Of a stretch of DNA of 8,418 nucleotides, positions 1-8,176 are shown piece after piece. The position numbers were made by a program, and so were the translations under genes. Position 1 is the stretch's first letter, and each line of letters begins with the position of its first letter. The stretch is from assembly GCA_024640385.1 (NCBI GenBank), contig JAHEFC010000154.1:470-8887 (forward strand), written 5' to 3'. The DNA comes from Sphingobacteriales bacterium. Its GTDB lineage: Bacteria > Bacteroidota > Bacteroidia > Chitinophagales > Chitinophagaceae. The notes under the pieces are model-generated. The model made no database searches. It saw only the letters and a list, made by a program, of their open reading frames with translations, and was not told the origin of the DNA.

Positions 1-2
1 AT

Positions 3-3000
3 TTTTCCACCCGGGGTACCATACAAACTGCGCTTGGTAATGTTCAGGCGGATGTTAAGATGAAGATCCCGCCGAAAGGAAATCCTGCTTATACAGGAAT
101 TGTAAGCACTAAAGGATTTCAGTTGGGAAAATTCCTTGGGCAGGACAACCTGGGCAGTATCGCGTTCAATGGCCAGATCAGCGGACAGGGCTTTGAAACA
201 TCGGGAGCCATCGAACTCAAAGGAGTAGTAGAACAGATCGTTTTCAATGATTACAACTACAGAAATGTAACGCTGAATGGTAAACTCTTAAAGAAAGAAT
301 TCAACGGCGAAGCGATCATCGACGATCCTAATGCCAAAGCCACCCTAAATGGATTCTTCAACATGAATGATCCCAAACAACCTGAGATCAACGTGGTGGC
401 AGAGATCCAGCGTGCGAACCTGAGGGCGCTGAATTTCACGGATCAGAACCTCAGTGTACTTGGAAAGATCAAATTGAATTTCCTCGGTAAAACCATAGAT
501 GATTTCATTGGCGAGGCATCCCTGTATGATGTGGCACTTACAAAAGATGAAGATGTGTATGTATTCGATACGCTTCACCTCTATGCCATGAACATAGATG
601 AGAACAGGCAGATCGAATTGAAAAATGCTGACATTTCAGTGATCATGAACGGCAAATTCATGTTATCAGAAGTTCCCGCAACACTTAAGGGTTATCTCAG
701 CAATTATTATCCAACTTATGTTGATAAGCCAAAATACCCGGTGAAAGATCAGTCATTTACTATCAAAGCCGATGTGGTAAATATTGATCAGTACCTGAAA
801 CTGTTCAACAAAAATCTTTCCGGCTTTGACTACAGTTCCCTGCAGGCCGCAGTGAATACTGAAGAAAAAATATTCCAGCTCAATGCCAACATTCCGCAGG
901 CCAGTTATGGCAAATACACGTTCCAGGACTTTGTATTTGAGGGGAATGGAGACCTGGACACCCTGAGAACCAAAGCCAGCGCCGGAACAATAGTGGTGAA
1001 CGACAGTCTTCAATTCCCTTCCACAACACTGACTGTTCTGTCTGCAGGTGACGTATCTGATTTCTCTATCACCACTTCTGCCAATCAAACGATCAATTCT
1101 GCAAACCTCTCTGCCAGTATCAAACACCTGCAGGATGGTATCAAGATACAGTTTCATCCGTCCACGATTGTGCTCAACGAAAAAACCTGGAGGATAGAAA
1201 AAGATGGAGCACTGACCATCAGTAAGTCTGTAGTAGACGCCAGTGAGATCAGGCTGACCAATGGCGATCAGCAGGTGCTGATCTCTTCCATACCCTCTGA
1301 GTTAGGGAACAGTCACGACATCATCATCGAACTGCATAAAGTCAACCTGGGTGATTTCCTCCCATTCGTATTACAGGAACCAAGGATCGAAGGGATCACC
1401 AGTGGTGAGATCACGGTGGAAGACCCGTTGAATAAATTAAGGGTATATGTGAATGCGCAAACCGATCAGACGAGGTTTGAAAACGACTCAATCGGGATCA
1501 CAACCCTGAACGGATTTTATGACAAAATGAATGACAAGGTCACTTTCAATATAGATTCCGAGAATCCTGATTATGTTTTTCTGATCAATGGCAATCTCAA
1601 CCTGGCAGATTCTTCCAAACCTGTCATAAATGCCAACATCGATCTCAAAGACACCAGGATCTCAATTCTTGAGACCTATCTTTCAAGTGTTTTTTCGAAG
1701 ATGGATGGCAAGGCCACCGGGCTCGTAAAAGTCACTGGCAATGCCAATAAACCTGACCTTACCGGCGATGTAAAACTGGCAGGGGCAGGTATTGAAGTAG
1801 ACTACACTAAAGTGTATTATAAGCTTGACGATACTGAAATACAGTTGAGGCCGGGTCTGATAGATATCGGTGAGATAAAACTTACAGACCCCCTGGGTAA
1901 CAGGGGTGTGATCAAGGGAAAACTTGAACACAATTTTTTCAAGAACATGAAGTACGACTTCAGTGCATCTTCCAGTAAGATGTTAGTGCTGAATACCAAT
2001 AAGCTCGACAACAGCCTGTTTTACGGAAAAGCCATCGCCAGGGTGAATTTCCTGTTCAGCGGACCGGAACAGAACATGAAAATGTACATCACCGGTGCAC
2101 CGGTTGACAGCTCAAACATCACCATTGTCACTTCTGGAACATCCAAACAAACCGGCGAGGTGGACTATATCGTCTGGCGCCAGTATGGCCGTGAAATGAA
2201 TGTGGATTCCCTGAAAAGAAGTAACTCCAATCTTTCCATGGATTTTGACCTTGCCGCCACCAACCTTTTGAAAATGACAGTAGTGCTCGACCCGCTCACA
2301 GGGGACAGTATTACTGCTTCAGGTACCGGTAACCTTAAAATTGTTACAGGAACAAACGAAGCGATGACAATGAATGGCCGGATCAATATTGAACGGGGCT
2401 TATATAATTTTAATTTCCAGGACATCTTTAATAAGCCCTTCACGGTTGAACCCGGCAGTTATATGAGCTGGACAGGCAATCCCTATGATGCTGACATTAA
2501 TATCAATGCAAAATATGTAGCAGAAAAAGTGCGTATCAGTACCCTGTTCGAAGACAATAGTGCAACCGGTGTATCAACTGCCAATTCTGACGTGCTGAGA
2601 GAGATCAGCGACGTCATCGTGCTGTGTAACCTGGGAGGCACTCTAAGTTCGCCTACTACCAATTTCGAAATACAATTACCGCCTAACAGCCCCGTGAAGA
2701 ATAATCCCTCAGTAGACAATAAACTTAAAACCATCAACAGGGATCAGAATGAAGTGAGTAAGCAATCAACCTATCTCATTGTATTCAAGAGCTTCGCACC
2801 CCAGAGCGCCATAGTTACCAGTGACCTCAATCAGGAACTTTTAAACAATACGATCTCGGGTGTGATCAATGCCATTCTTGCAAACAGTGTACAGAACTTC
2901 TTTTATAAATTATTTGGGTCATCGCTCGACGTGAACTTCAACTATTCCAGGGTTGCCACAGATCTTACCGGGACGCAAACGGGAAATACGCAAACAAACT

Positions 3001-3347
3001 CGTCAACGCAGGATATCAGGGAAAATGTGAGCCTGGAGTTCATAAAATCACTCGTGAATAACCGGCTCATCATCACCTTCGGATCTGATTTCAATTTCAA
3101 TGCTACAGGATCAAGTGCTGTGAGCTCTCAGAGTTTTCTCTTCCTGCCTGACGTCAATGTGGAATATAAGATCACGCCAGACGGGAAGTTCAGAACCTCA
3201 TTCTTTTACAGGAGCAGTTACGACGCGCTGTCAAGTTCGGGAAAACGCGACCGCACCGGAGGTAATATTTCTTACCGTACTGAATTTGATAAGATATTTT
3301 CAAAGAAGAAGAAAACGGAACTGATCGATACTACCGGCACAAACTGA
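3..3347 (+). CDS. tamB: TamB-like translocation/assembly module protein (C-terminal part, 5' end outside window)
   Basis: The frame is open from the first bases of the window, so the Met codon at 60 is internal and the N-terminus (membrane anchor and first repeats) is missing. About 1,114 residues remain; Bacteroidota homologues are usually longer. The protein is a long run of beta-strand repeats with no transmembrane segment in the visible part, as expected of the periplasm-spanning TamB/AsmA-like groove proteins. The C-terminal TamB (DUF490) domain lies roughly at 1860-3250. Its best signature is NGRINIERGLYNF (from 2373) followed by FTVEPGSYMSWTGNPYDADI (from 2439), matching the family pattern of a short G-x-Y-x-F strand and then G-x-x-x-W-x-G-x-P. 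A Thr/Asn/Gln-rich linker (about 2958-3011) precedes the last strands, and the tail is Lys-rich. In proteobacteria TamB acts with the BamA-like TamA in outer-membrane assembly and in lipid transport; a matching role here is inferred. Any partner gene would lie upstream, outside the window. Confidence 0.9.
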   Translation, partial: FSTRGTIQTALGNVQADVKMKIPPKGNPAYTGIVSTKGFQLGKFLGQDNLGSIAFNGQISGQGFETSGAIELKGVVEQIVFNDYNYRNVTLNGKLLKKEFNGEAIIDDPNAKATLNGFFNMNDPKQPEINVVAEIQRANLRALNFTDQNLSVLGKIKLNFLGKTIDDFIGEASLYDVALTKDEDVYVFDTLHLYAMNIDENRQIELKNADISVIMNGKFMLSEVPATLKGYLSNYYPTYVDKPKYPVKDQSFTIKADVVNIDQYLKLFNKNLSGFDYSSLQAAVNTEEKIFQLNANIPQASYGKYTFQDFVFEGNGDLDTLRTKASAGTIVVNDSLQFPSTTLTVLSAGDVSDFSITTSANQTINSANLSASIKHLQDGIKIQFHPSTIVLNEKTWRIEKDGALTISKSVVDASEIRLTNGDQQVLISSIPSELGNSHDIIIELHKVNLGDFLPFVLQEPRIEGITSGEITVEDPLNKLRVYVNAQTDQTRFENDSIGITTLNGFYDKMNDKVTFNIDSENPDYVFLINGNLNLADSSKPVINANIDLKDTRISILETYLSSVFSKMDGKATGLVKVTGNANKPDLTGDVKLAGAGIEVDYTKVYYKLDDTEIQLRPGLIDIGEIKLTDPLGNRGVIKGKLEHNFFKNMKYDFSASSSKMLVLNTNKLDNSLFYGKAIARVNFLFSGPEQNMKMYITGAPVDSSNITIVTSGTSKQTGEVDYIVWRQYGREMNVDSLKRSNSNLSMDFDLAATNLLKMTVVLDPLTGDSITASGTGNLKIVTGTNEAMTMNGRINIERGLYNFNFQDIFNKPFTVEPGSYMSWTGNPYDADININAKYVAEKVRISTLFEDNSATGVSTANSDVLREISDVIVLCNLGGTLSSPTTNFEIQLPPNSPVKNNPSVDNKLKTINRDQNEVSKQSTYLIVFKSFAPQSAIVTSDLNQELLNNTISGVINAILANSVQNFFYKLFGSSLDVNFNYSRVATDLTGTQTGNTQTNSSTQDIRENVSLEFIKSLVNNRLIITFGSDFNFNATGSSAVSSQSFLFLPDVNVEYKITPDGKFRTSFFYRSSYDALSSSGKRDRTGGNISYRTEFDKIFSKKKKTELIDTTGTN

Positions 3348-3410
3348 CCCATTCCCCACATTCCCCACATTTCATTTCCACATTCCCACATTCCCCACAT
3401 TCCCCACATT
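3348..3410 (-). repeat. AATGTGGGG tandem array between convergent tamB and ribBA
   Basis: The whole gap between the two stop codons is repetitive. Read on the minus strand from 3410 the units are AATGTGGGG (3410-3402), AATGTGGGG (3401-3393), AATGTGGG (3392-3385), a diverged 13-nt unit starting AATGTGG (3384-3372), AATGTGGGG (3371-3363), AATGTGGGG (3362-3354) and a shortened AATGGG (3353-3348). The array begins directly after the ribBA stop codon and ends directly after the tamB stop codon. No hairpin with a T tract is visible here, so neither gene has an evident intrinsic terminator in the gap. The minus strand carries several GGG/GGGG runs spaced by AATGT, which could favour G-quadruplex formation. 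Confidence 0.9.
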
Positions 3411-4607
3411 CTATATCGTGTGCCCCATCTTTTCCTTCTTCGTCTGCAGATATTTTTCGTTATGCGGATTGGAAGGTATGCATATGGGAACGGTATCCAC
3501 GATCTCAAGACCATAGCCCTTCAGAGCGGCCCTTTTCTTCGGATTATTACTGATAAGTTTGAGCTTAGAAATATTCAGGTACCTCAGGATCTGTGCACCT
3601 ACACCATAATCACGTTTGTCCATGGGAAAGCCCAGATGAAGATTAGCCTCCACCGTATCCATACCCCCTTCCTGCAGTTTATAGGCCTTCAGTTTATTCA
3701 GAAGTCCAATACCCCGGCCTTCCTGGTTCATATATAACACTACGCCCTTGCCTTCCTGCTCTACCATTTCCAATGCCTGGTGAAGCTGTTCCCCACAGTC
3801 GCACCTCAGGGACCCCAATATATCGCCAGTGAAGCAGGATGAATGGACGCGAACCAATACCGGCTCATCTTTCTTCCACTCCCCTTTTACCAGCGCCAGG
3901 TGCTCACCGCTTTCGGGACTGTTCCTTTCCCTGAATACATATAATTTGAAATGGCCATATTTGGTAGGCATGTCTACTTTCACCACCTCTTCAATAAGGG
4001 AATCAGTTTGCAGCCTATATTCAATCAGGTCTTTAATAGTAATGATCTTCATGTCAAGGGTTGCGGCCAGCTCCTGGAGTTGGGGCAGCCTTGCCATAGA
4101 TCCGTCTTCATTCATGATCTCAACCAGCACGCCGGCGGGTTCAAAACCTGCCAGCCTGGCCAGGTCTATTGCTGCCTCTGTATGGCCCGAACGCCTAAGT
4201 ACTCCGCCCCTTTTTGCCCGAAGGGGAAATATATGCCCCGGGCGGCCCAGTTCATCGGGTTTTGTGTTTGGATCGATCAGCGCCTGTATGGTCTTGGAGC
4301 GGTCATGTGCAGAAATGCCGGTTGTACATCCATGGCCCAAAAGGTCCACCGACACGGTAAACGCTGTCTCATGAAGCGCGGTATTGTTATTCACCATGAG
4401 GTCCAGCCCCAGTTCATTGCAACGGTCTTCCACCAATGGCGCGCAGATCAGGCCACGGCCGTATTTACTCATGAAATTGATCACTTCGGGGGTTGCATTA
4501 CGGGCCGCTGTAATAAAATCTCCCTCGTTTTCACGGTCCTCATCATCCACTACAATGATCATTTTGCCTTTCCTGATATCTTCAATGGCAGTTTCTATGC
4601 TATCCAT
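3411..4607 (-). CDS. ribBA: Bifunctional 3,4-dihydroxy-2-butanone 4-phosphate synthase / GTP cyclohydrolase II
   Basis: A 398-residue cytosolic fusion enzyme that starts both branches of riboflavin synthesis: ribulose 5-phosphate to 3,4-dihydroxy-2-butanone 4-phosphate plus formate, and GTP to the diaminopyrimidine precursor. The RibB half (about 1-200) has the acidic metal and substrate loop [10 protein letters not shown] (21-30), [13 protein letters not shown] (92-104), GHIFPL (124-129) and RSGHTEA (139-145). The RibA half (about 205-398) has the zinc cysteines C258, C269 and C271 in HSSCFTGD...RCDCGEQL, then NQEGRGIGL (294-302), Y309, and D330/R332 in [12 protein letters not shown]. These line up at a constant offset with C54/C65/C67, Y105, D126 and R128 of E. 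coli RibA as I remember it, so both halves look active. The start at 4607 is chosen because [11 protein letters not shown] is the normal family N-terminus and a promoter element lies just upstream; an in-frame start at 4670 would precede that promoter. The gene stands alone, convergent with tamB and divergent from the receptor gene. Confidence 0.97.
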   Translation of the reverse strand: MDSIETAIEDIRKGKMIIVVDDEDRENEGDFITAARNATPEVINFMSKYGRGLICAPLVEDRCNELGLDLMVNNNTALHETAFTVSVDLLGHGCTTGISAHDRSKTIQALIDPNTKPDELGRPGHIFPLRAKRGGVLRRSGHTEAAIDLARLAGFEPAGVLVEIMNEDGSMARLPQLQELAATLDMKIITIKDLIEYRLQTDSLIEEVVKVDMPTKYGHFKLYVFRERNSPESGEHLALVKGEWKKDEPVLVRVHSSCFTGDILGSLRCDCGEQLHQALEMVEQEGKGVVLYMNQEGRGIGLLNKLKAYKLQEGGMDTVEANLHLGFPMDKRDYGVGAQILRYLNISKLKLISNNPKKRAALKGYGLEIVDTVPICIPSNPHNEKYLQTKKEKMGHTI

Positions 4608-4611
4608 ACCG

Positions 4612-4619
4612 CAAAGGTA
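4612..4619 (-). promoter_or_regulatory. Bacteroidota -7 promoter element (TACCTTTG) of ribBA
   Basis: The minus strand reads TACCTTTG, then CGGT, then the ribBA ATG. TACCTTTG is an exact match to the Bacteroidota -7 consensus TAnnTTTG. With the element centred near -7, transcription would begin at or within a few bases of the start codon, giving a leaderless or nearly leaderless mRNA. I see no TTG-type -33 element at about 20 nt further upstream. The assignment rests on the consensus match and its position; there is no room for an FMN riboswitch in the leader if this promoter is the one used. Confidence 0.7.
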
Positions 4620-4722
4620 GATATTATACAGTGATATTCGGGTTTTGTTGAATTTGTGTAAAATCAACACGACATTTCATTTTATGTTAATATCAAGCTA
4701 ATTTTTTTCAAATGTTTTTCTT

Positions 4723-4730
4723 CATCTTTG
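4723..4730 (+). promoter_or_regulatory. Probable -7 promoter element (CATCTTTG) of the TonB-dependent receptor
   Basis: CATCTTTG differs from the Bacteroidota consensus TAnnTTTG only at its first base and lies 18 nt before the receptor ATG. Transcription would begin around 4734, leaving a leader of roughly 15 nt. The leader is A-rich (TAATAGCTAAAAC) without a Shine-Dalgarno sequence, as is common in this phylum. The region about 20 nt upstream is a T tract (4702-4708) rather than a clear TTTG -33 box, so the element is plausible but weaker than the ribBA one. Confidence 0.5.
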
Positions 4731-4748
4731 CCGCCTAATAGCTAAAAC

Positions 4749-7700
4749 ATGGGGAAGAAAATTTTACAACTATTTGCTCTTCTTATTTTATCCCTTTCCA
4801 TAAAGGCGCAGACTACGGCCTCCATTGTGGGCTTTGTGAAGGATGCCTCTGGTAAAGGGATGGTTGGTGCTTCCGTAGAAGCGGTTCACGAACCATCAGG
4901 TACAAAATATAAAACACAGGCACTTGCAGACGGCCGCTATACGCTATCTGCATTGAGGATCGGCGGCCCGTATGTTATCAAAGCAAGCTACGTTGGATAT
5001 GGTACCCAAACACAGGGTGATATCACACTGACCCTGGGTGAACCCACACGTTTTGACTTTGCACTTGCTGAGGCCAACAATCAAATGCAGGAGATCACTG
5101 TAACAGGTACCCGTGCAAGGAACCTTATCTCAAAAGAAAGAAAAGGTACTTCTACCAATATCAACAGAAGGGTGTTGGCCAGCATGCCTACACTCAACCG
5201 CAGTATTACTGACTTCACCAAACTGACTCCGCAAGCTACCGGCACCTCATTTGCAGGTATGGATAACCGCTTCATCAATTTCACTATTGATGGATCGATC
5301 TTCAATAACTCTTTTGGTCTCCAGGCATTGCCAGGCAGTCAAACCAACTCAACGCCTATATCTCTTGACGCGATCGATGAGATCCAGGTGAATATCTCTC
5401 CTTACAACCTTAAAGAGGCGGGTTTCACCGGTGCATCTATCAATGCTGTTACCAAAAGTGGTACCAATACATTACATGGGTCAGGTTTTTACAATAACAG
5501 GAGCGAAAGCCTGGTGGGCGACAAAGCCGGTCTTGACGGTAAACAACCTGTTGTCACCAATGCCTTCGATGTAAAGCAGTTCGGCGGAAGCATCGGCGGG
5601 GCCATTATCAAAAACAAATTGTTCTTCTTTGCAAACTATGAAGGCGAAAGAAGATCTGACCCGGGTACAACTTTCACGTCGAACAAAGGCGGGGAACCCG
5701 TAACAGGAAACAAGACGCGCGTTCTGGAGTCTGACCTCAAAACACTGCAAGCCTTCCTGCTGGATAAATTCAATTATAATACCGGACCCTACGAAGGTTA
5801 TTCCCTGATCACTAAAAGTGATAAGGCCATCCTGAAATTCGACTATAATATCAGCGATAAGCACAAACTGATCCTTCGCGGTAATATCCTGAAATCAACC
5901 CGTGATGTACCTACCAGCAGCTCCGGTAGTTTCACCAACGGTAGAAGGGATAACCAGTTCGCGATGACCTTTGCAAACACCAATTACGAGATCAATAACG
6001 ATATCTATTCAGGCATCCTTCAGTTGAACAGCCGGCTGGGAACTACAGTCAGTAACGAACTGATCGTTGGTTACACGGCCAACAGAGACTATCGTGCTGA
6101 AAAAGCCACTCCTTTCCCAACTGTGGATATTCTGAGCGGTGCAGACGATAGGAACTATATCACTTTCGGTTCCGAGCCGTTCACACCAAATAATATCCTG
6201 AATACGGACACTTACCAGCTCTCTGATAATGTGACCATTTATAAAGGCAAACATACTTTGTCTACCGGTTTCAACTTTGAAGCGTTCAGGTTCTTCAACC
6301 AGTTCACGCCAACCATCAATGGCCAGTATGTTTTCAATAACCTGGACAGTTTTTATGCATCAGCAAATGCATTCCTCGCCAATCCGAATATGGCAACCAA
6401 TCCGGTTAACGTAAGAAGGTATGCACTGTCTTACAGCAACCTTCCCGGTGGCGGATTGTGGAATGCGAAAACTCCAGCCAATAACTTTGGCATTTATATC
6501 CAGGACGACTGGGCTATGAGTGAAAACTTCACCATGACCTATGGGGTAAGACTTGATATCCCCTGGTTCTCAGGTTCCGGTTATATCAACAATGAAGTGG
6601 ACAACCTAAGCTTTGTTGATGAAGATGGCAAACCCACTAAACTGAGCACATCCGTTCTTCCCAGCGCCAAAGTGATGATCTCACCAAGATGGGGTTTTAA
6701 CTACGATGTTTTTGGAAATAAGAAAACCCAGATACGTGGTGGTATTGGTGTATTCACCGGACGCCCTGCATTCGTTTGGATCTCCAACCAGGTGGGTAAC
6801 AATGGTGTGCAAAGTGGTTCACTCAGCACAGATAATACTAAGATCTATCCATTCAACCCTGATGTTACAGCCAACATCCCTGATATTGCAAACCCCGGTC
6901 AGCCGGCACCATCATACGGCATAGCAACAACTGAAAAATCATTCAGGTTCCCGCAGGTGTTGAGGGCTAACCTTGCAGTAGATCAGAATATCGGATGGGG
7001 CATGATCGCTTCGGCAGAATTTCTGTTCACCCAGAGCCTAAGCAATGTTTATTATTACAACGCCAACCTTAAGCCGGCGACTGCTAATTTTTCCGGTGCT
7101 GACACCAGGCCAAGGTTCCCGACTTTCAATACAACAACAGGACAATTGCTGACAAGTACTGCATTCAACAATGCAAGTCGTATCAACAGCAAGATCACCG
7201 ATGCTACCGTATTGAAGAGTGGGCCCTATGGCGGATCTGTCATGACCACCCTGAAACTGGAAAAACCAATCCGCAGCAAAGGCTTCGGCTTCATGGTAGC
7301 TTATACCTATTCTTCTGTTAAAGACTATATCACTGCAGGTTCAATTGCCTTCAGTTCATGGAGGGATAACCGCACTACCAGGGGCAACAACAGCTATGAT
7401 CCGTCATTCAGTGATAATGAGACCCGTTCACGTTTCATTGGTAACCTTAACTACCGCACCGAGGTGTTCAAACACGCAGCCTTCCAGGTTTCACTGTTCG
7501 CCCAGTCCCAGAACCAGGGCCGTGTGTCTTACACCTACTCAGGTGATATGAATGGTGATGGCCTTTCAGGAAACGACCTGATGTACATTCCAAGGAACAC
7601 ATCTGAAATGAACTTCCAGCAGTATACTGCTACAGTGAATGGACAAACCGTTACTTACACTGTGCAGGCACAGAAAGATGCATTTGACGCTTATATCGCA

Positions 7701-8069
7701 CAGGATCCATACCTCAGCAAACACCGCGGTGAGCTTTCAGTCCGTAACGGGCTTTTGCTCCCGATGGTAACCAGGTTCGACCTCAGTGCCATGCTGGAAT
7801 TATTCACCATGGTTGGCAAAAACCGCCATACCATCCAGCTCCGGGCTGATATCTTTAACATCGGCAACCTGATAGATCCTTCATCTGGCGTGGGTTATGT
7901 AGTTAATAACGCAGCTCCGCTTGCTGCAAGGGGTTATGATGCTGCAACCGGCGTTCCGTTATTCCGTATGAATACCGTGAACAATTCTCTGACCTATGAG
8001 ACATACAGGAGGGGTGCAAGCCTTATCGACGTATGGCAGGCGCAGTTCGGGATTCGCTATATATTCTAA
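4749..8069 (+). CDS. Oar-like TonB-dependent outer-membrane receptor with carboxypeptidase-regulatory-like domain
   Basis: A complete protein of 1,106 residues. Residues 1-20 form a signal peptide (MGKK, a hydrophobic stretch, probable cleavage after SIKA). Residues about 23-110 are a carboxypeptidase-regulatory-like beta-sandwich (SIVGFVKDASGKGMVGASV... to FDFALAEA). EITVTGTR (115-122) sits where a TonB-box-like segment is expected. The plug follows to about 240, with DAIDEIQVNISPYN (207-220) and FTGASINAVTKSGTN (226-240), typical of the Oar branch. The rest is a large beta barrel ending in aromatic Phe (FGIRYIF), as outer-membrane proteins do. A loop DMNGDGLSGNDL (933-944) resembles a calcium-binding loop. 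Energy would come from TonB-ExbB-ExbD, encoded elsewhere. Oar of Myxococcus xanthus is linked to secretion of the protease PopC, but the substrate here is unknown. No SusD-like lipoprotein gene follows; the next gene is convergent, so this is not a SusC/SusD pair. Confidence 0.93.
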   Translation: MGKKILQLFALLILSLSIKAQTTASIVGFVKDASGKGMVGASVEAVHEPSGTKYKTQALADGRYTLSALRIGGPYVIKASYVGYGTQTQGDITLTLGEPTRFDFALAEANNQMQEITVTGTRARNLISKERKGTSTNINRRVLASMPTLNRSITDFTKLTPQATGTSFAGMDNRFINFTIDGSIFNNSFGLQALPGSQTNSTPISLDAIDEIQVNISPYNLKEAGFTGASINAVTKSGTNTLHGSGFYNNRSESLVGDKAGLDGKQPVVTNAFDVKQFGGSIGGAIIKNKLFFFANYEGERRSDPGTTFTSNKGGEPVTGNKTRVLESDLKTLQAFLLDKFNYNTGPYEGYSLITKSDKAILKFDYNISDKHKLILRGNILKSTRDVPTSSSGSFTNGRRDNQFAMTFANTNYEINNDIYSGILQLNSRLGTTVSNELIVGYTANRDYRAEKATPFPTVDILSGADDRNYITFGSEPFTPNNILNTDTYQLSDNVTIYKGKHTLSTGFNFEAFRFFNQFTPTINGQYVFNNLDSFYASANAFLANPNMATNPVNVRRYALSYSNLPGGGLWNAKTPANNFGIYIQDDWAMSENFTMTYGVRLDIPWFSGSGYINNEVDNLSFVDEDGKPTKLSTSVLPSAKVMISPRWGFNYDVFGNKKTQIRGGIGVFTGRPAFVWISNQVGNNGVQSGSLSTDNTKIYPFNPDVTANIPDIANPGQPAPSYGIATTEKSFRFPQVLRANLAVDQNIGWGMIASAEFLFTQSLSNVYYYNANLKPATANFSGADTRPRFPTFNTTTGQLLTSTAFNNASRINSKITDATVLKSGPYGGSVMTTLKLEKPIRSKGFGFMVAYTYSSVKDYITAGSIAFSSWRDNRTTRGNNSYDPSFSDNETRSRFIGNLNYRTEVFKHAAFQVSLFAQSQNQGRVSYTYSGDMNGDGLSGNDLMYIPRNTSEMNFQQYTATVNGQTVTYTVQAQKDAFDAYIAQDPYLSKHRGELSVRNGLLLPMVTRFDLSAMLELFTMVGKNRHTIQLRADIFNIGNLIDPSSGVGYVVNNAAPLAARGYDAATGVPLFRMNTVNNSLTYETYRRGASLIDVWQAQFGIRYIF

Positions 8070-8079
8070 ATCACTGAGG

Positions 8080-8115
8080 AATGTGATTAATGTGATGAAT
8101 GTGGAAAATGTGATG
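8080..8115 (+). repeat. AATGTGNNN 9-mer array behind the receptor gene
   Basis: Four contiguous 9-nt units start 10 nt after the receptor stop codon: AATGTGATT (8080-8088), AATGTGATG (8089-8097), AATGTGGAA (8098-8106) and AATGTGATG (8107-8115). All share the hexamer AATGTG, the same core and period as the minus-strand array at 3348-3410. The units read in the direction of the gene that has just ended. There is no start codon context or protein signature suggesting that the array is coding. Confidence 0.85.
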
Positions 8116-8140
8116 AATTAACAGAGTGCATCATCTATAA

Positions 8141-8173
8141 GAAAAAGCCTTCGAGATACTCGAAGGCTTTTTC
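8141..8173. terminator. Perfect bidirectional intrinsic terminator
   Basis: GAAAAAGCCTTCGAG (8141-8155), loop ATA, CTCGAAGGCTTTTTC (8159-8173): a 15-bp perfect stem. The GC-rich core has an A run on one side and a T run on the other, so the RNA from either strand ends in a stem followed by uridines. It lies between the convergent receptor and hydrolase genes, 71 nt after the receptor stop and 34 nt after the hydrolase stop, and can serve both. Confidence 0.92.
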
Positions 8174-8176
8174 AAT

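Noticed and set aside
60..62. Met codon at 60 as the start of the TamB-like gene
   Set aside because: The frame stays open to the left edge with TamB-like sequence (NVQADVKMKIPPKG), and family members have a long N-terminal region and a membrane anchor.
3348..3410. CRISPR-like or coding interpretation of the AATGTGGGG array
   Set aside because: The units are contiguous 8-9-mers without spacers, and the minus-strand open frame across them gives only repetitive MWGMWG sequence.
4623..4628. TATAAT on the minus strand upstream of ribBA as a classical -10 box
   Set aside because: The Bacteroidota primary sigma factor uses TAnnTTTG; no good TTGACA lies at the right distance, and an exact TAnnTTTG is present a few bases on.
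3829..4634. Long plus-strand open frames opposite ribBA (3829-4374, 3951-4634 and 4384-4620)
   Set aside because: They are antisense to a gene with full catalytic motifs, have no recognisable domains and look like shadows of its codon pattern.
4608..4670. In-frame N-terminal extension of ribBA starting at 4670
   Set aside because: It adds 21 residues with no family similarity, and it lies upstream of the TACCTTTG promoter element that abuts the ATG at 4607.
4608..4748. FMN riboswitch ahead of ribBA
   Set aside because: I see none of the conserved RFN-element blocks in the 141-bp divergent gap, and the likely promoter leaves no leader.
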